Assembly: GCA_016342755.1 (NCBI GenBank)
Contig: JAEINS010000027.1
Coordinates: 1-60,124, forward strand
Direction: 5' to 3'
Length of the DNA: 60,124 nucleotides
DNA from: Melioribacteraceae bacterium
Lineage (GTDB): Bacteria > Bacteroidota > Ignavibacteria > Ignavibacteriales > Melioribacteraceae
Shown: piece after piece, positions 50,158-58,249 of the stretch
Layout of the letters: each line of letters starts with the position of its first letter
Position numbering within the stretch: the first letter of the stretch is position 1
The notes under the pieces: model-generated
Told to the model about the DNA's origin: nothing
The model's database searches: none
Seen by the model: only the letters and a program-made list of their open reading frames with translations
Made by a program: the position numbers and the translations under genes

Positions 50158-51306
50158 TTATTTCCCTTTATAAATATCCAGCAACATTTTTGCCGCACTA
50201 GTCGGGAGAATTTTTTCAGAAAGAATTTTCGCTTTTAATGCCGGGAACTGAGATTTAACATTTTCGTTATTATAAAACTGTTCCTTAAGTTCTTCCTCAA
50301 TCATATTAAAAACCCATTCTATAGTCTGATCTTTTCTGCGTTTATCAAATACACTTGAATCCATAACAATTTTTTCGAATTTTTTAATAACATCCCAAAG
50401 TTCAGAAATTCCTTTCCCGGTTAACGCAGAGCATGTATAAGCTTCAGTTTTCCAGCCTCCGGTTGCGGGCGATAAATAATGAAGCGCGTTTGAATAATCA
50501 GCCGCAGAAATTTTTGCTTTTGTTTCGTTATCGCCGTCAGCTTTGTTAACAACCAAAGCATCAGCAATCTCTATAACTCCTTTTTTAATTCCCTGTAATT
50601 CGTCTCCGGCTCCGGCAATCATTACTAATAGGAAAAAATCTACCATCGAGCGGACTGTAATTTCACTTTGTCCAACCCCTACAGTTTCAATTAAGATTAC
50701 ATCATATCCGGCAGCCTCGCAAACCAGCATAGTTTCACGGCTTTTTCTTGTTACGCCGCCAAGTGTTCCGCTTGAAGGGGAAGGACGAATAAAACAATCT
50801 TTTTCGCGCGATAATTTCTCCATTCTTGTTTTATCACCAAGGATACTGCCTTTAGTTACAGATGAACTCGGATCGACTGCCAGAACGGCAACTTTATAAC
50901 CTAGTGATATTAAGTACATACCAAGAGCTTCAATCATTGTACTCTTACCAGCTCCGGGAACACCGGTTATACCTATTCTTAACGATTTACCGGCGTGAGG
51001 AAGCAGTTGTTGTAATACTTTCTGGGCGGTCTTATTATGAATTTCAGAATTACTTTCAATTAATGTGATTGTCCTGGCTAAAAGAGTTCTGTCATTTTCT
51101 AAAACTCCTTTAACATAATCATCAATATTTAGCATGGGTCTTTTTTTTACTAATGAATTAGTTTTATTTACGGAAGTTTTTTTCGTACTTAACCCATCAT
51201 GTCCGCCTTCAACACCTTTAACAATGCGTATCGCAAATTCTTCGCCAGCGTTTTCAGGATGCCAATCTGGTCTATATGAGTTTGATTTATCGTTTTCTTT
51301 AGTCAT
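50158..51306 (-). CDS. meaB: Methylmalonyl-CoA mutase-associated GTPase MeaB
   Basis: MeaB is a G3E-type P-loop GTPase that loads and protects the B12 cofactor of methylmalonyl-CoA mutase. The P-loop 'GITGVPGAGKSTMIEALG' (from residue 112), 'VLAVDPSSSVTKGSILGDKT' and 'VILIETVGVGQSE' are diagnostic, and the specificity motif is 'ALVVNKADGDNE'. The protein has about 55 extra N-terminal residues ('RPDWHPENAGEEFAIRIVKG'), a feature I associate with Bacteroidota homologues. The mutase genes lie on the same strand 2.4 kb upstream, separated by a desulfurase. Confidence 0.95.
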   Translation of the reverse strand: MTKENDKSNSYRPDWHPENAGEEFAIRIVKGVEGGHDGLSTKKTSVNKTNSLVKKRPMLNIDDYVKGVLENDRTLLARTITLIESNSEIHNKTAQKVLQQLLPHAGKSLRIGITGVPGAGKSTMIEALGMYLISLGYKVAVLAVDPSSSVTKGSILGDKTRMEKLSREKDCFIRPSPSSGTLGGVTRKSRETMLVCEAAGYDVILIETVGVGQSEITVRSMVDFFLLVMIAGAGDELQGIKKGVIEIADALVVNKADGDNETKAKISAADYSNALHYLSPATGGWKTEAYTCSALTGKGISELWDVIKKFEKIVMDSSVFDKRRKDQTIEWVFNMIEEELKEQFYNNENVKSQFPALKAKILSEKILPTSAAKMLLDIYKGK

Positions 51307-51684
51307 TACATATTATCATTTTTTGTAAAAACAAAAATAATTTAATTTGGTGAATTATAACAGAGGAGAAACAGATTATTTCTTGAATTATGTAGTTGTA
51401 AAATTTGGCGAATACTGGTAGCTGGTTGTTGTAGATTGTAATGCTTGAGCCGGAATCTATTTTCTAAATTATGGATTCTGGTTAAATACTTGCCGGAAAG
51501 AAAGTGAAATTATCTGTCCACAAACTCACAAATTATTATGTTTGCAGATCAGTTTCAAAAAAATGACTACGTGAGTCATCTCGAACATCTTTTCGTGAGA
51601 GATCTTAATCTGAGAATGTAGATTTCTCCTCACGCTGTTCGTTCGAAATGACAGAATTTAAATTTTGAAATAGTCTCTAAGTAG
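51307..51684. other. 378-base intergenic region
   Basis: This lies between meaB and the cysteine desulfurase gene, both on the minus strand. The part next to meaB should hold its promoter; I could not identify one with confidence. The stretch 51360-51560 has no ORF and no recognisable structure. The part 51563-51652 holds inverted-repeat elements described separately. Confidence 0.7.
51563..51652. repeat. GTCAT-ended palindromic repeat element
   Basis: ATGACT (51563-51568) pairs with AGTCAT (51574-51579). From 51575 to 51652, a 78-base unit has near-perfect 12-base inverted ends: GTCATCTCGAAC at the left, and GTTCGAAATGAC at the right. Inside is a second imperfect stem around GTGAGAGATCT and AGATTTCTCCTCAC. 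The wording 'GTCATTTCGAACGAA...AGATTTCTC...' is reminiscent of intergenic repeat families spread in Bacteroidota genomes. It has no coding capacity. Confidence 0.65.
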
Positions 51685-52821
51685 TTATTTCCTTTTTATA
51701 AATTCTCCAATTAACATAACAGCTCTATCAATTTCTTCTTCTTTTGTTGTTCTTCCAAAAGAAAATCTTATGGTTCCTTCTGCAAATTCAATCGGGACAT
51801 TCATTTGTTTTAATACATTAGAAATTTGAACTTCTTTGCTATTACAGGCTGATCCAGGTGAAGCTGCAATTTGTGGAATCTGTGATAACATGTAATAAGC
51901 GGAAATATCCTTAAACCCAATGTTTGAAGTATTTGGTAATCTATTTTCTGGATGTCCATTTACTCTAACATTTTTACATGATTCGAGAACCCCTTTTTCA
52001 AATCGATTTCTCATCTTTAACATGTGGGAAGAATATTCATTAAGATTATTTTTTACAAGCTCTGCTGCTTTACCTAATCCGGCTATCTCAAGAATATTTT
52101 CCGTTCCAGGCCTTAATCCTCTTTCGTGACCAGCGCCCTGCATAAGATTCGATACTTTGGTTCCGATTTTGATGTATAAAACTCCGACACCCTTAGGGGC
52201 ATAAAACTTATGTCCAGCAACTGATAACAGATCAACACCTAATTCCTTAACATCAATTTTTACTTTACCAATTGACTGTGCACAATCGGTATGAAAAATT
52301 ACTTTGTGTCTTTTAGCAATTTCTGATATCTCTTCAATTGGTTGTGAGGTTCCAACTTCATTATTTGAATGCATTATTGTAATAAGAATTGTTTCTGGTT
52401 TTATGGCATCTTCAACATCTTTAGGATTTACCCTCCCATATTGATCTACCGGAATAATTGTAATTTCAAAGTCTTTTGATTCAAGATATTTACACACATT
52501 AAGAACAGCCGGATGCTCAACAGTGCTTGTTATGATGTGATTTCCCTTTGAAATATTTGCCTCAGCAATTCCTTTTATAGCCAGATTATTTGCTTCAGTT
52601 CCGCCGCTTGTGAAGATAATTTCTTCCGCAGAACAGTTTAACATATCAGCAACACTTTTTCTCGCTTTTACAATTTCTTCTTTAGCTCTAACACCGAAAT
52701 AATGTGAGCTTGAAGGATTTCCAAAATAATCTGTTAAAAATGGTTTCATATATTCAGCAACTTCCGGAGCAATTGGGGTTGTTGCGTTGTAGTCGAGGTA
52801 AATTGGTAATTTTTCTTTCAT
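51685..52821 (-). CDS. Cysteine desulfurase (NifS/IscS family)
   Basis: This PLP enzyme takes sulfur from cysteine for Fe-S cluster or thiolation pathways. It starts 'PIYLDYNATTPIAPEVAEYM', with 'FTSGGTEANNLAIKG' (cofactor site), 'HTDCAQSIGKVKIDV', the Schiff-base Lys in 'SVAGHKFYAPKGVGVLYIK', and 'AGHERGLRPGTENILEIAGL'. The reactive Cys is in 'SPGSACNSKE'. Its 378-residue length and the Cys loop suit the NifS/IscS-type rather than SufS. No iscU or other Fe-S genes are near. Confidence 0.93.
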   Translation of the reverse strand: MKEKLPIYLDYNATTPIAPEVAEYMKPFLTDYFGNPSSSHYFGVRAKEEIVKARKSVADMLNCSAEEIIFTSGGTEANNLAIKGIAEANISKGNHIITSTVEHPAVLNVCKYLESKDFEITIIPVDQYGRVNPKDVEDAIKPETILITIMHSNNEVGTSQPIEEISEIAKRHKVIFHTDCAQSIGKVKIDVKELGVDLLSVAGHKFYAPKGVGVLYIKIGTKVSNLMQGAGHERGLRPGTENILEIAGLGKAAELVKNNLNEYSSHMLKMRNRFEKGVLESCKNVRVNGHPENRLPNTSNIGFKDISAYYMLSQIPQIAASPGSACNSKEVQISNVLKQMNVPIEFAEGTIRFSFGRTTKEEEIDRAVMLIGEFIKRK

Positions 52822-52961
52822 TAAAACTAAACAGTTTATTTTTTATTAATTGTTAATATAATCTATAATATCCTCAAAAACATATTCTTGGATTAAAACA
52901 ATATCGTTTGAATAAATAATTCACTAAATTCTAAATTCATTTAACAAGAAAGGAAAAAATT

Positions 52962-53480
52962 ATGGAATGGCGAAAACTTATAAAAGATGAACTAGAAGCC
53001 GTTTACCCAACTACTGAAAAATTAATGGATATGGTTGATTCAGATAAACTTGACTGGAAACCATCAAATGAGAATAACTGGATGACGGTTGCACAACTAT
53101 TAAAACATCTTTCAGAATCATGCGGTGCTGCCTTTAAAGGTTTTGTTACTGGCGATTGGGGATTTCCTGAGGGATTTGATCCAAGTACAATTTCTCCAGA
53201 AGAGATGATGCCACCTGCAGAAAAAATGGGAAAGGTGGAATCTGTTGAAGAAGCAAAAAAACTTTTAGCTACTGATAAACAATTAGCATTTGATATATTA
53301 GCAGAATGTAGTGATGACCGTCTTGAAAATGAGATTTCAAAGGCATTCTGGGATGAAGCCGAACCTGTACTTGGTTATAGACTATTAGAAATGGTTGATC
53401 ATATAAAACAACATAAAGGGCAATTATTTTATTATTTGAAATTGATTGGGAAACCCGTTAATACTGGCGATTTGTGGTAA
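52962..53480 (+). CDS. DinB-like four-helix protein
   Basis: This 172-residue protein has the DinB/YfiT-type four-helix bundle pattern: 'MTVAQLLKHLSESCGAAFKG' near residue 40 and 'LLEMVDHIKQHKGQLFYYL' near residue 142. The His residues of these two stretches (one in the first, two in the second) form the usual metal triad. DinB-superfamily proteins include thiol-S-transferases using bacillithiol and damage-induced proteins; the exact role here is unknown. AAGGAAA precedes the ATG. It is a single gene facing the mutase operon. Confidence 0.8.
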   Translation: MEWRKLIKDELEAVYPTTEKLMDMVDSDKLDWKPSNENNWMTVAQLLKHLSESCGAAFKGFVTGDWGFPEGFDPSTISPEEMMPPAEKMGKVESVEEAKKLLATDKQLAFDILAECSDDRLENEISKAFWDEAEPVLGYRLLEMVDHIKQHKGQLFYYLKLIGKPVNTGDLW

Positions 53481-53496
53481 TAGGATAATAAAAGGT

Positions 53497-53599
53497 GTCA
53501 TCCCGAGTATTGCTATTTTCATTTTGATAAAATAGTAATATATCGAGGGAGGTTGTGCACTTCGATAAGTTTCGACGAGTTGGAACTACTCAGTATGAC
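53497..53599. repeat. Intergenic repeat element with GTCAT...ATGAC ends
   Basis: Starting GTCATCCCGAG and ending CAGTATGAC, this 103-base stretch holds a long imperfect hairpin (TATTGCTATTTT around 53508-53519 with AAAATAGTAATA around 53530-53541), then 'TTCGATAAGTTTCGACGAG'-like repeat text. Another short copy, 'TTCTCGACAAGCTCGAAC', follows near 53618-53635. It resembles the element at 51563 in design and lies in a gap without genes. Confidence 0.55.
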
Positions 53600-53684
53600 C
53601 AAAAACTTTTAATCTAGTTCTCGACAAGCTCGAACTGACAAGATGGCTTTTTAAGTGTAAATATTTCTAGGAGTGATAATTTAA

Positions 53685-53712
53685 GTAGAGACGAGGCATG
53701 CCTCGTCTCTAC
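53685..53712. repeat. 28-bp perfect palindrome (REP-like hairpin)
   Basis: Bases 53685-53712 form an exact palindrome with outer arm GTAGAGACGAGGCA and its complement TGCCTCGTCTCTAC. The core AGGCATGCCT is shared with the 20-bp palindrome at 43286. It lies 8 bases beyond the end of mutB (minus strand), so it could also end or protect that transcript. Such GTAGAGAC...GTCTCTAC palindromes occur repeatedly in several bacterial genomes. Confidence 0.75.
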
Positions 53713-53719
53713 AAAATGT

Positions 53720-55897
53720 TTAAGCAAAACGCTTATTTATTTCTTCCATTATTTTCTTTCCTGCTAATGGTATCTGAGTACCAGGTCCAAAAATAGCGGC
53801 AGCACCTTGTTCGTATAAATAATCATAATCTTGTGCTGGTATAACACCACCACAAATTACAACTATATCTTCACGACCAAGTTTTTTTAATTCATCAATC
53901 AATTGAGGAAGTAATGTTTTGTGACCGGCAGCTAATGAGCTCATACCAACACAATGAACATCGTTTTCAACAGCCTGACGAGCAGTTTCTTCAGGAGTTT
54001 GGAATAATGGTCCCATGTCAACATCAAATCCCATATCAGCATAAGCAGTTGCAACAACCTTCGCACCACGGTCATGTCCGTCTTGTCCCATTTTAGCAAT
54101 CATAATTCTAGGACGGCGACCTTCTTTTTCCGCAAAATCATCAGTTTGTTTTCTTACTTGCTCAACCATATTTTCATCATCCTTATATTCACTGCTATAA
54201 ACACCAGAAATAGATCTAATAACCGCCTGATATCTTCCGCTTACTTTTTCAACCGCGTCAGAAATTTCACCTAATGATGCTCTTACTTTTGCCGCTTTAA
54301 CAGCTAAATCTAAAAGATTACCATCTTTAGATTCAGCGCATTTTGTAATAGCTTCTAAAGCAGATTGTACATCAGCTTCATTTCTGTTAGCTTTAAGAAC
54401 TTGTAAACGTTTGATCTGGGAAATTCTTACTGCTGTATTATCTATATCCAGAATTTCAATTGGATCTTCTTTTTCAAGACGATATTTATTAGTACCAACT
54501 ATGGTCTCGCGTCCAGAGTCAATTCTAGCCTGTTTTCTTGCCGCAGCTTCTTCAATTCTCATTTTAGGAATACCAGCTTCAATAGCTTTTGTCATTCCGC
54601 CAAGTTCTTCAATTTCAAGAATGTGTTCCCATCCTTTTTTAAGTAATTGCTGAACTAAAGACTCTACATAATAAGAACCAGCCCATGGATCAATTACATT
54701 ACAAATGTTAGTTTCATCCTGAAGATAAAGCTGAGTATTACGCGCAATACGGGCTGAGAAATCAGTAGGCAAAGCTATAGCTTCATCTAACGCGTTTGTG
54801 TGTAACGATTGTGTATGACCTAATGTAGCACTCATTGCTTCAATACAAGTTCTGGCAACATTGTTAAAAGGATCCTGTTCAGTTAAACTCCAACCGGAAG
54901 TTTGCGAGTGAGTTCTAAGCGACATTGACTTAGGATTTTTAGGGTTGAACTGTTTAATAAGTTTTGCCCAGATTAAACGGGCAGCTCTTAATTTAGCAAC
55001 TTCCATAAAGTAGTTCATGCCTTCGGCCCAGAAGAAAGAAAGTCGCGGAGCAAAAGCATCAACATCTAAACCAGCGTTAATACCGGTTTTTACATATTCT
55101 AAACCGTCAGCAAGTGTGTAAGCCATTTCAAGATCGGCAGTCGCACCGGCTTCCTGCATATGATAGCCGGAAATACTGATACTATTGAACTTAGGCATTT
55201 TCTGGGATGTATATTCAAATATATCCGCTATAATCTTCATTGATTGTGCTGGCGGATAAATATATGTATTACGAACCATATACTCTTTAAGAATATCATT
55301 CTGGATTGTACCTGCAAGCAGATCCATACTAACACCTTGTTCTTCAGCAGCAACAATGTAGAAAGCAAGTATAGGAAGTACCGCACCGTTCATTGTCATT
55401 GATACTGACATCTTATCCAATGGTATTCCGTCGAAAAGAATTTTCATATCTTCAATTGAATCAATTGCGACACCGGCTTTACCAACATCACCAAAAACTC
55501 TGGGATGATCAGAATCATATCCACGGTGAGTTGCAAGATCGAAGGCAACTGAAAGACCTTTCTGACCGGCGGCTAAGTTTCTTCTATAGAAGGCATTACT
55601 TTCTTCGGCAGTTGAAAAACCAGCGTATTGACGTACTGTCCATGGTCTCATAACATACATTGTACTGTAAGGGCCTCGTAAAAAGGGAGCAATACCAGAC
55701 ATGTAATCCAGGTGATCGCTTTTTTCTAAATCTTTTTTAGTATACAATGGTTTAACATCAATTTTTTCCATTGTTTCCCAAATAAACTCGTGGGCTTTTT
55801 TACCAGTTTCAGCTTCAAACTTATTGGCCCAGTCTTCTAAAGAGGTTTTACCCGTCTCCAGATTTAACTCTATATCTTTAAAATTCGGCTTTTTCAT
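53720..55897 (-). CDS. mutB: Methylmalonyl-CoA mutase, catalytic large subunit
   Basis: This enzyme interconverts succinyl-CoA and (R)-methylmalonyl-CoA using adenosylcobalamin. The N-terminal TIM-barrel has '[20 protein letters not shown]' and '[14 protein letters not shown]', which contact CoA, and '[20 protein letters not shown]'. The B12-binding domain has the cobalt-ligating His608 in '[11 protein letters not shown]' (DxHxxG intact). Length is 725 residues. It begins directly after the mutA stop, so the two are coupled. Together with MeaB this makes a propionate/succinate branch, useful for odd-chain or branched amino-acid breakdown. Confidence 0.96.
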   Translation of the reverse strand: MKKPNFKDIELNLETGKTSLEDWANKFEAETGKKAHEFIWETMEKIDVKPLYTKKDLEKSDHLDYMSGIAPFLRGPYSTMYVMRPWTVRQYAGFSTAEESNAFYRRNLAAGQKGLSVAFDLATHRGYDSDHPRVFGDVGKAGVAIDSIEDMKILFDGIPLDKMSVSMTMNGAVLPILAFYIVAAEEQGVSMDLLAGTIQNDILKEYMVRNTYIYPPAQSMKIIADIFEYTSQKMPKFNSISISGYHMQEAGATADLEMAYTLADGLEYVKTGINAGLDVDAFAPRLSFFWAEGMNYFMEVAKLRAARLIWAKLIKQFNPKNPKSMSLRTHSQTSGWSLTEQDPFNNVARTCIEAMSATLGHTQSLHTNALDEAIALPTDFSARIARNTQLYLQDETNICNVIDPWAGSYYVESLVQQLLKKGWEHILEIEELGGMTKAIEAGIPKMRIEEAAARKQARIDSGRETIVGTNKYRLEKEDPIEILDIDNTAVRISQIKRLQVLKANRNEADVQSALEAITKCAESKDGNLLDLAVKAAKVRASLGEISDAVEKVSGRYQAVIRSISGVYSSEYKDDENMVEQVRKQTDDFAEKEGRRPRIMIAKMGQDGHDRGAKVVATAYADMGFDVDMGPLFQTPEETARQAVENDVHCVGMSSLAAGHKTLLPQLIDELKKLGREDIVVICGGVIPAQDYDYLYEQGAAAIFGPGTQIPLAGKKIMEEINKRFA

Positions 55898-58072
55898 TTA
55901 TTTTAAAGCTCCTATCTTTGTCAATAATTTTGATACTATCTGATAAACATCTGCACCCATGAAAATGAACTCATCAACACCCGATGCCTTGTGTGCTTCA
56001 ATCTGATCCTTTGGATATCCGGCTAATATGACTGTTATATCTGCATCAGCGTCCTTAATTCCTTTTGTTAGAGAAGGAACTATTTCAGGGTAAACATCGT
56101 CTGTTGAACAGATACAAACTGCTTTAGCACCAGATTCAGCGGCAGCTTTGGCAGCATCTTCAGCTTTTTCAAATCCGTTAGAATAAATTACTTCGAATCC
56201 GCCGACTTCAAAAAATCCTCTTGAAAAATCAGCACGGGCTTTGTGTTGCTTTAATGGTCCCATGTTTGCTAAGAATATCTTAGGCATGTTTCCATTTTCA
56301 GCTTTATATCTATTTGATGCGTCTCTTAACTCTTCGAATAATTCAGCAGCACGGTGGATTTTTAACGGAGTTAATTCAATTGAATGTTCGGCAGTTGCTC
56401 TTATTGCTTTTGAGATTTCGCCAAGTGTCGCGCCATCAAGAATTGCCTGGGCACCAATGTTTATGGAGTCTTCAGAGACAGCAGTAACTAATTGTCCTAA
56501 TTCTTCAAGAATTTTTACATCGGTTTCTTTACCTTGCGATACTCTAAACTTTTGAAGATACTTAGCACGTTTGTTATATATAGCCTGGTTATCTACTTTG
56601 TTACCTTCAAGTTTTGTTTCGGCAACGTTAGCGTACATGTTAATTCCAACCATTTTGTCTTTACGCTTTGAAAGATTTTTCTTTTTAGCTTCAACAACTT
56701 TATCAATTTCTTCTTGAATAAATCCAGATTTAAGAGTTTCTAAAATTCCGCCTTTTTCTTCAACGGTCTGGAATTGTTTCCAAGTCTCTTTACAAACTTC
56801 ATTTGTTAAGCTTTCTATATAATAAGAACCGCCGGCCGGATCAATTAATTGATTAAGATGAGATTCTTCCTTCAATAATAACTGAACGTTACGGGCAATT
56901 CTTCTTGAGAATTCATCCGGGATACCAAACAATTCATCAAAATTATTTGTATGCAAACTATCAACACCGCCAACAACGGCCGAAAAAGCTTCTGTGGTTG
57001 TTCTTAGCATGTTTACATAAGGGTCATATTCAGTTTGTGAATAAGTAGAAGTTCTAGCATGAATAGTGATTTTCTGTGCTTCCGAATCACCGCCAAAAGC
57101 TTCAACAATTTTTGCCCATAATAATTTAGCCGCTCTTAACTTTGCAATTTCCATAAAATAGAAAGTCCCAATTCCAAAAGTAAATCTTACACTTTTGGCA
57201 GCAACGTTAATATCTAATCCGCGTTCTGTCATTTGTTCAAGATACTCTGCCGCAGTTGCTAAAGCAAAAGCCAGTTCCTGAACCGCACTTGCACCGGCGT
57301 TATGATAAGGTAATCCGCTAACACCAATTGTTTTTATAGCGGCATTATTTTTATCTACCCATTCTGTAACACATTTCATCTTATTGTATGCAAATTCGCA
57401 AGTGATAGGAAGTGAACCTTCGGTAGCTAAATATCCAATCGGGTCACATTCAACACTACCCTTCACAGAAGAAATAGTTTTACCATTCTTTTTAAGATAT
57501 GCATTTAATAAAGCCATTATTGGAAGAGAAGAAAAACCAGCCTCAATAAAAAGGGGATGTTTATCTAAATCAATTCCTTCCAACGCACGTTCTAAACTTT
57601 TTAATCCGGAAATAGAAACACCATCAGTACCAACTTCTTCAACTTTTGCATAATCAGCATCAAGTCCAAGTTTTGTAGGTTTATCTAATTTCATATTAAT
57701 TGCAGTCTGACCTCTGCTTAAATCTCTTTTTAGAGCCTCGTTAAAATCTTCGGCCAAACCGTAAGGAAGTTCCTGAGCAACTTCCCATGAATTACCTAAA
57801 TAACCCGAAGCTTTTGTTCCGCGGACATATTCGTTAAATCCGGGAGTATTTTGTAAGTGAGGTATATCTTTAATATCGTTTTGCGTGTAGATTGGCTGAA
57901 GGGTTATTCCTTCGTAAGTTTTTGTAAGTAATTTCTTATCGAAAGGAGCACCTTTCAGATCAGCTATAACTTTCTCTTTCCACTCATCATAAGTAGGAGG
58001 AGTGAAATCATCACGCAGATTCAAATCTCTGTCGAGCTTCATATCCGCATTTGTTTTATTATCTTCTGACAT
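55898..58072 (-). CDS. mutA: Methylmalonyl-CoA mutase, small non-catalytic subunit
   Basis: This is the paralogous subunit that pairs with MutB. The barrel domain is recognisable ('LQPIYTQNDIKDIPHLQNTP', 'GQTAINMKLDKPT', 'IHARTSTYSQTEYDPYVNML'). In the C-terminal B12 domain the DxHxxG motif is replaced by 'MGPLKQHKARADF', so it cannot hold cobalt, as expected of MutA. Length is 724 residues. AGGAG lies 10-14 bases before the ATG on the minus strand. It is the first gene of the minus-strand operon and faces the epimerase-like gene. Confidence 0.94.
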   Translation of the reverse strand: MSEDNKTNADMKLDRDLNLRDDFTPPTYDEWKEKVIADLKGAPFDKKLLTKTYEGITLQPIYTQNDIKDIPHLQNTPGFNEYVRGTKASGYLGNSWEVAQELPYGLAEDFNEALKRDLSRGQTAINMKLDKPTKLGLDADYAKVEEVGTDGVSISGLKSLERALEGIDLDKHPLFIEAGFSSLPIMALLNAYLKKNGKTISSVKGSVECDPIGYLATEGSLPITCEFAYNKMKCVTEWVDKNNAAIKTIGVSGLPYHNAGASAVQELAFALATAAEYLEQMTERGLDINVAAKSVRFTFGIGTFYFMEIAKLRAAKLLWAKIVEAFGGDSEAQKITIHARTSTYSQTEYDPYVNMLRTTTEAFSAVVGGVDSLHTNNFDELFGIPDEFSRRIARNVQLLLKEESHLNQLIDPAGGSYYIESLTNEVCKETWKQFQTVEEKGGILETLKSGFIQEEIDKVVEAKKKNLSKRKDKMVGINMYANVAETKLEGNKVDNQAIYNKRAKYLQKFRVSQGKETDVKILEELGQLVTAVSEDSINIGAQAILDGATLGEISKAIRATAEHSIELTPLKIHRAAELFEELRDASNRYKAENGNMPKIFLANMGPLKQHKARADFSRGFFEVGGFEVIYSNGFEKAEDAAKAAAESGAKAVCICSTDDVYPEIVPSLTKGIKDADADITVILAGYPKDQIEAHKASGVDEFIFMGADVYQIVSKLLTKIGALK

Positions 58073-58138
58073 ATTTTATAACTCCTGTTATAATGTTTAT
58101 TCTTTTGAAAATATTAAAAAATCTAACCTTTTAAATTA

Positions 58139-58170
58139 GTAAAAATTTCTCGAAAAGGGTAAAAATTTCT
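58139..58170. promoter_or_regulatory. Direct repeat in the divergent mutA / epimerase-like gene promoter region
   Basis: GTAAAAATTTCT occurs twice (58139-58150 and 58159-58170), 20 bases apart, so on the same face of the helix. It lies within the 177-base space between two divergent genes. Two spaced copies are typical of an operator bound by a dimer or two dimers. No regulator gene is next to it. In an AT-rich gap, chance cannot be excluded. Confidence 0.35.
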
Positions 58171-58249
58171 TTTTTGATTCGGGAATTATCTATTTTTAAC
58201 TGGTACAGTTTATGTAATACGATCTGTTTTGCAATAAATTAGGATTAAA

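Noticed and set aside
50543-50899. 118-residue plus-strand frame over meaB
   Set aside because: It is antisense to the conserved GTPase motifs and has no start context.
55393-55653. Plus-strand open frames within mutB and mutA (also 54411-54653, 56241-56555)
   Set aside because: They are antisense to strongly conserved coding sequence and show no motif.
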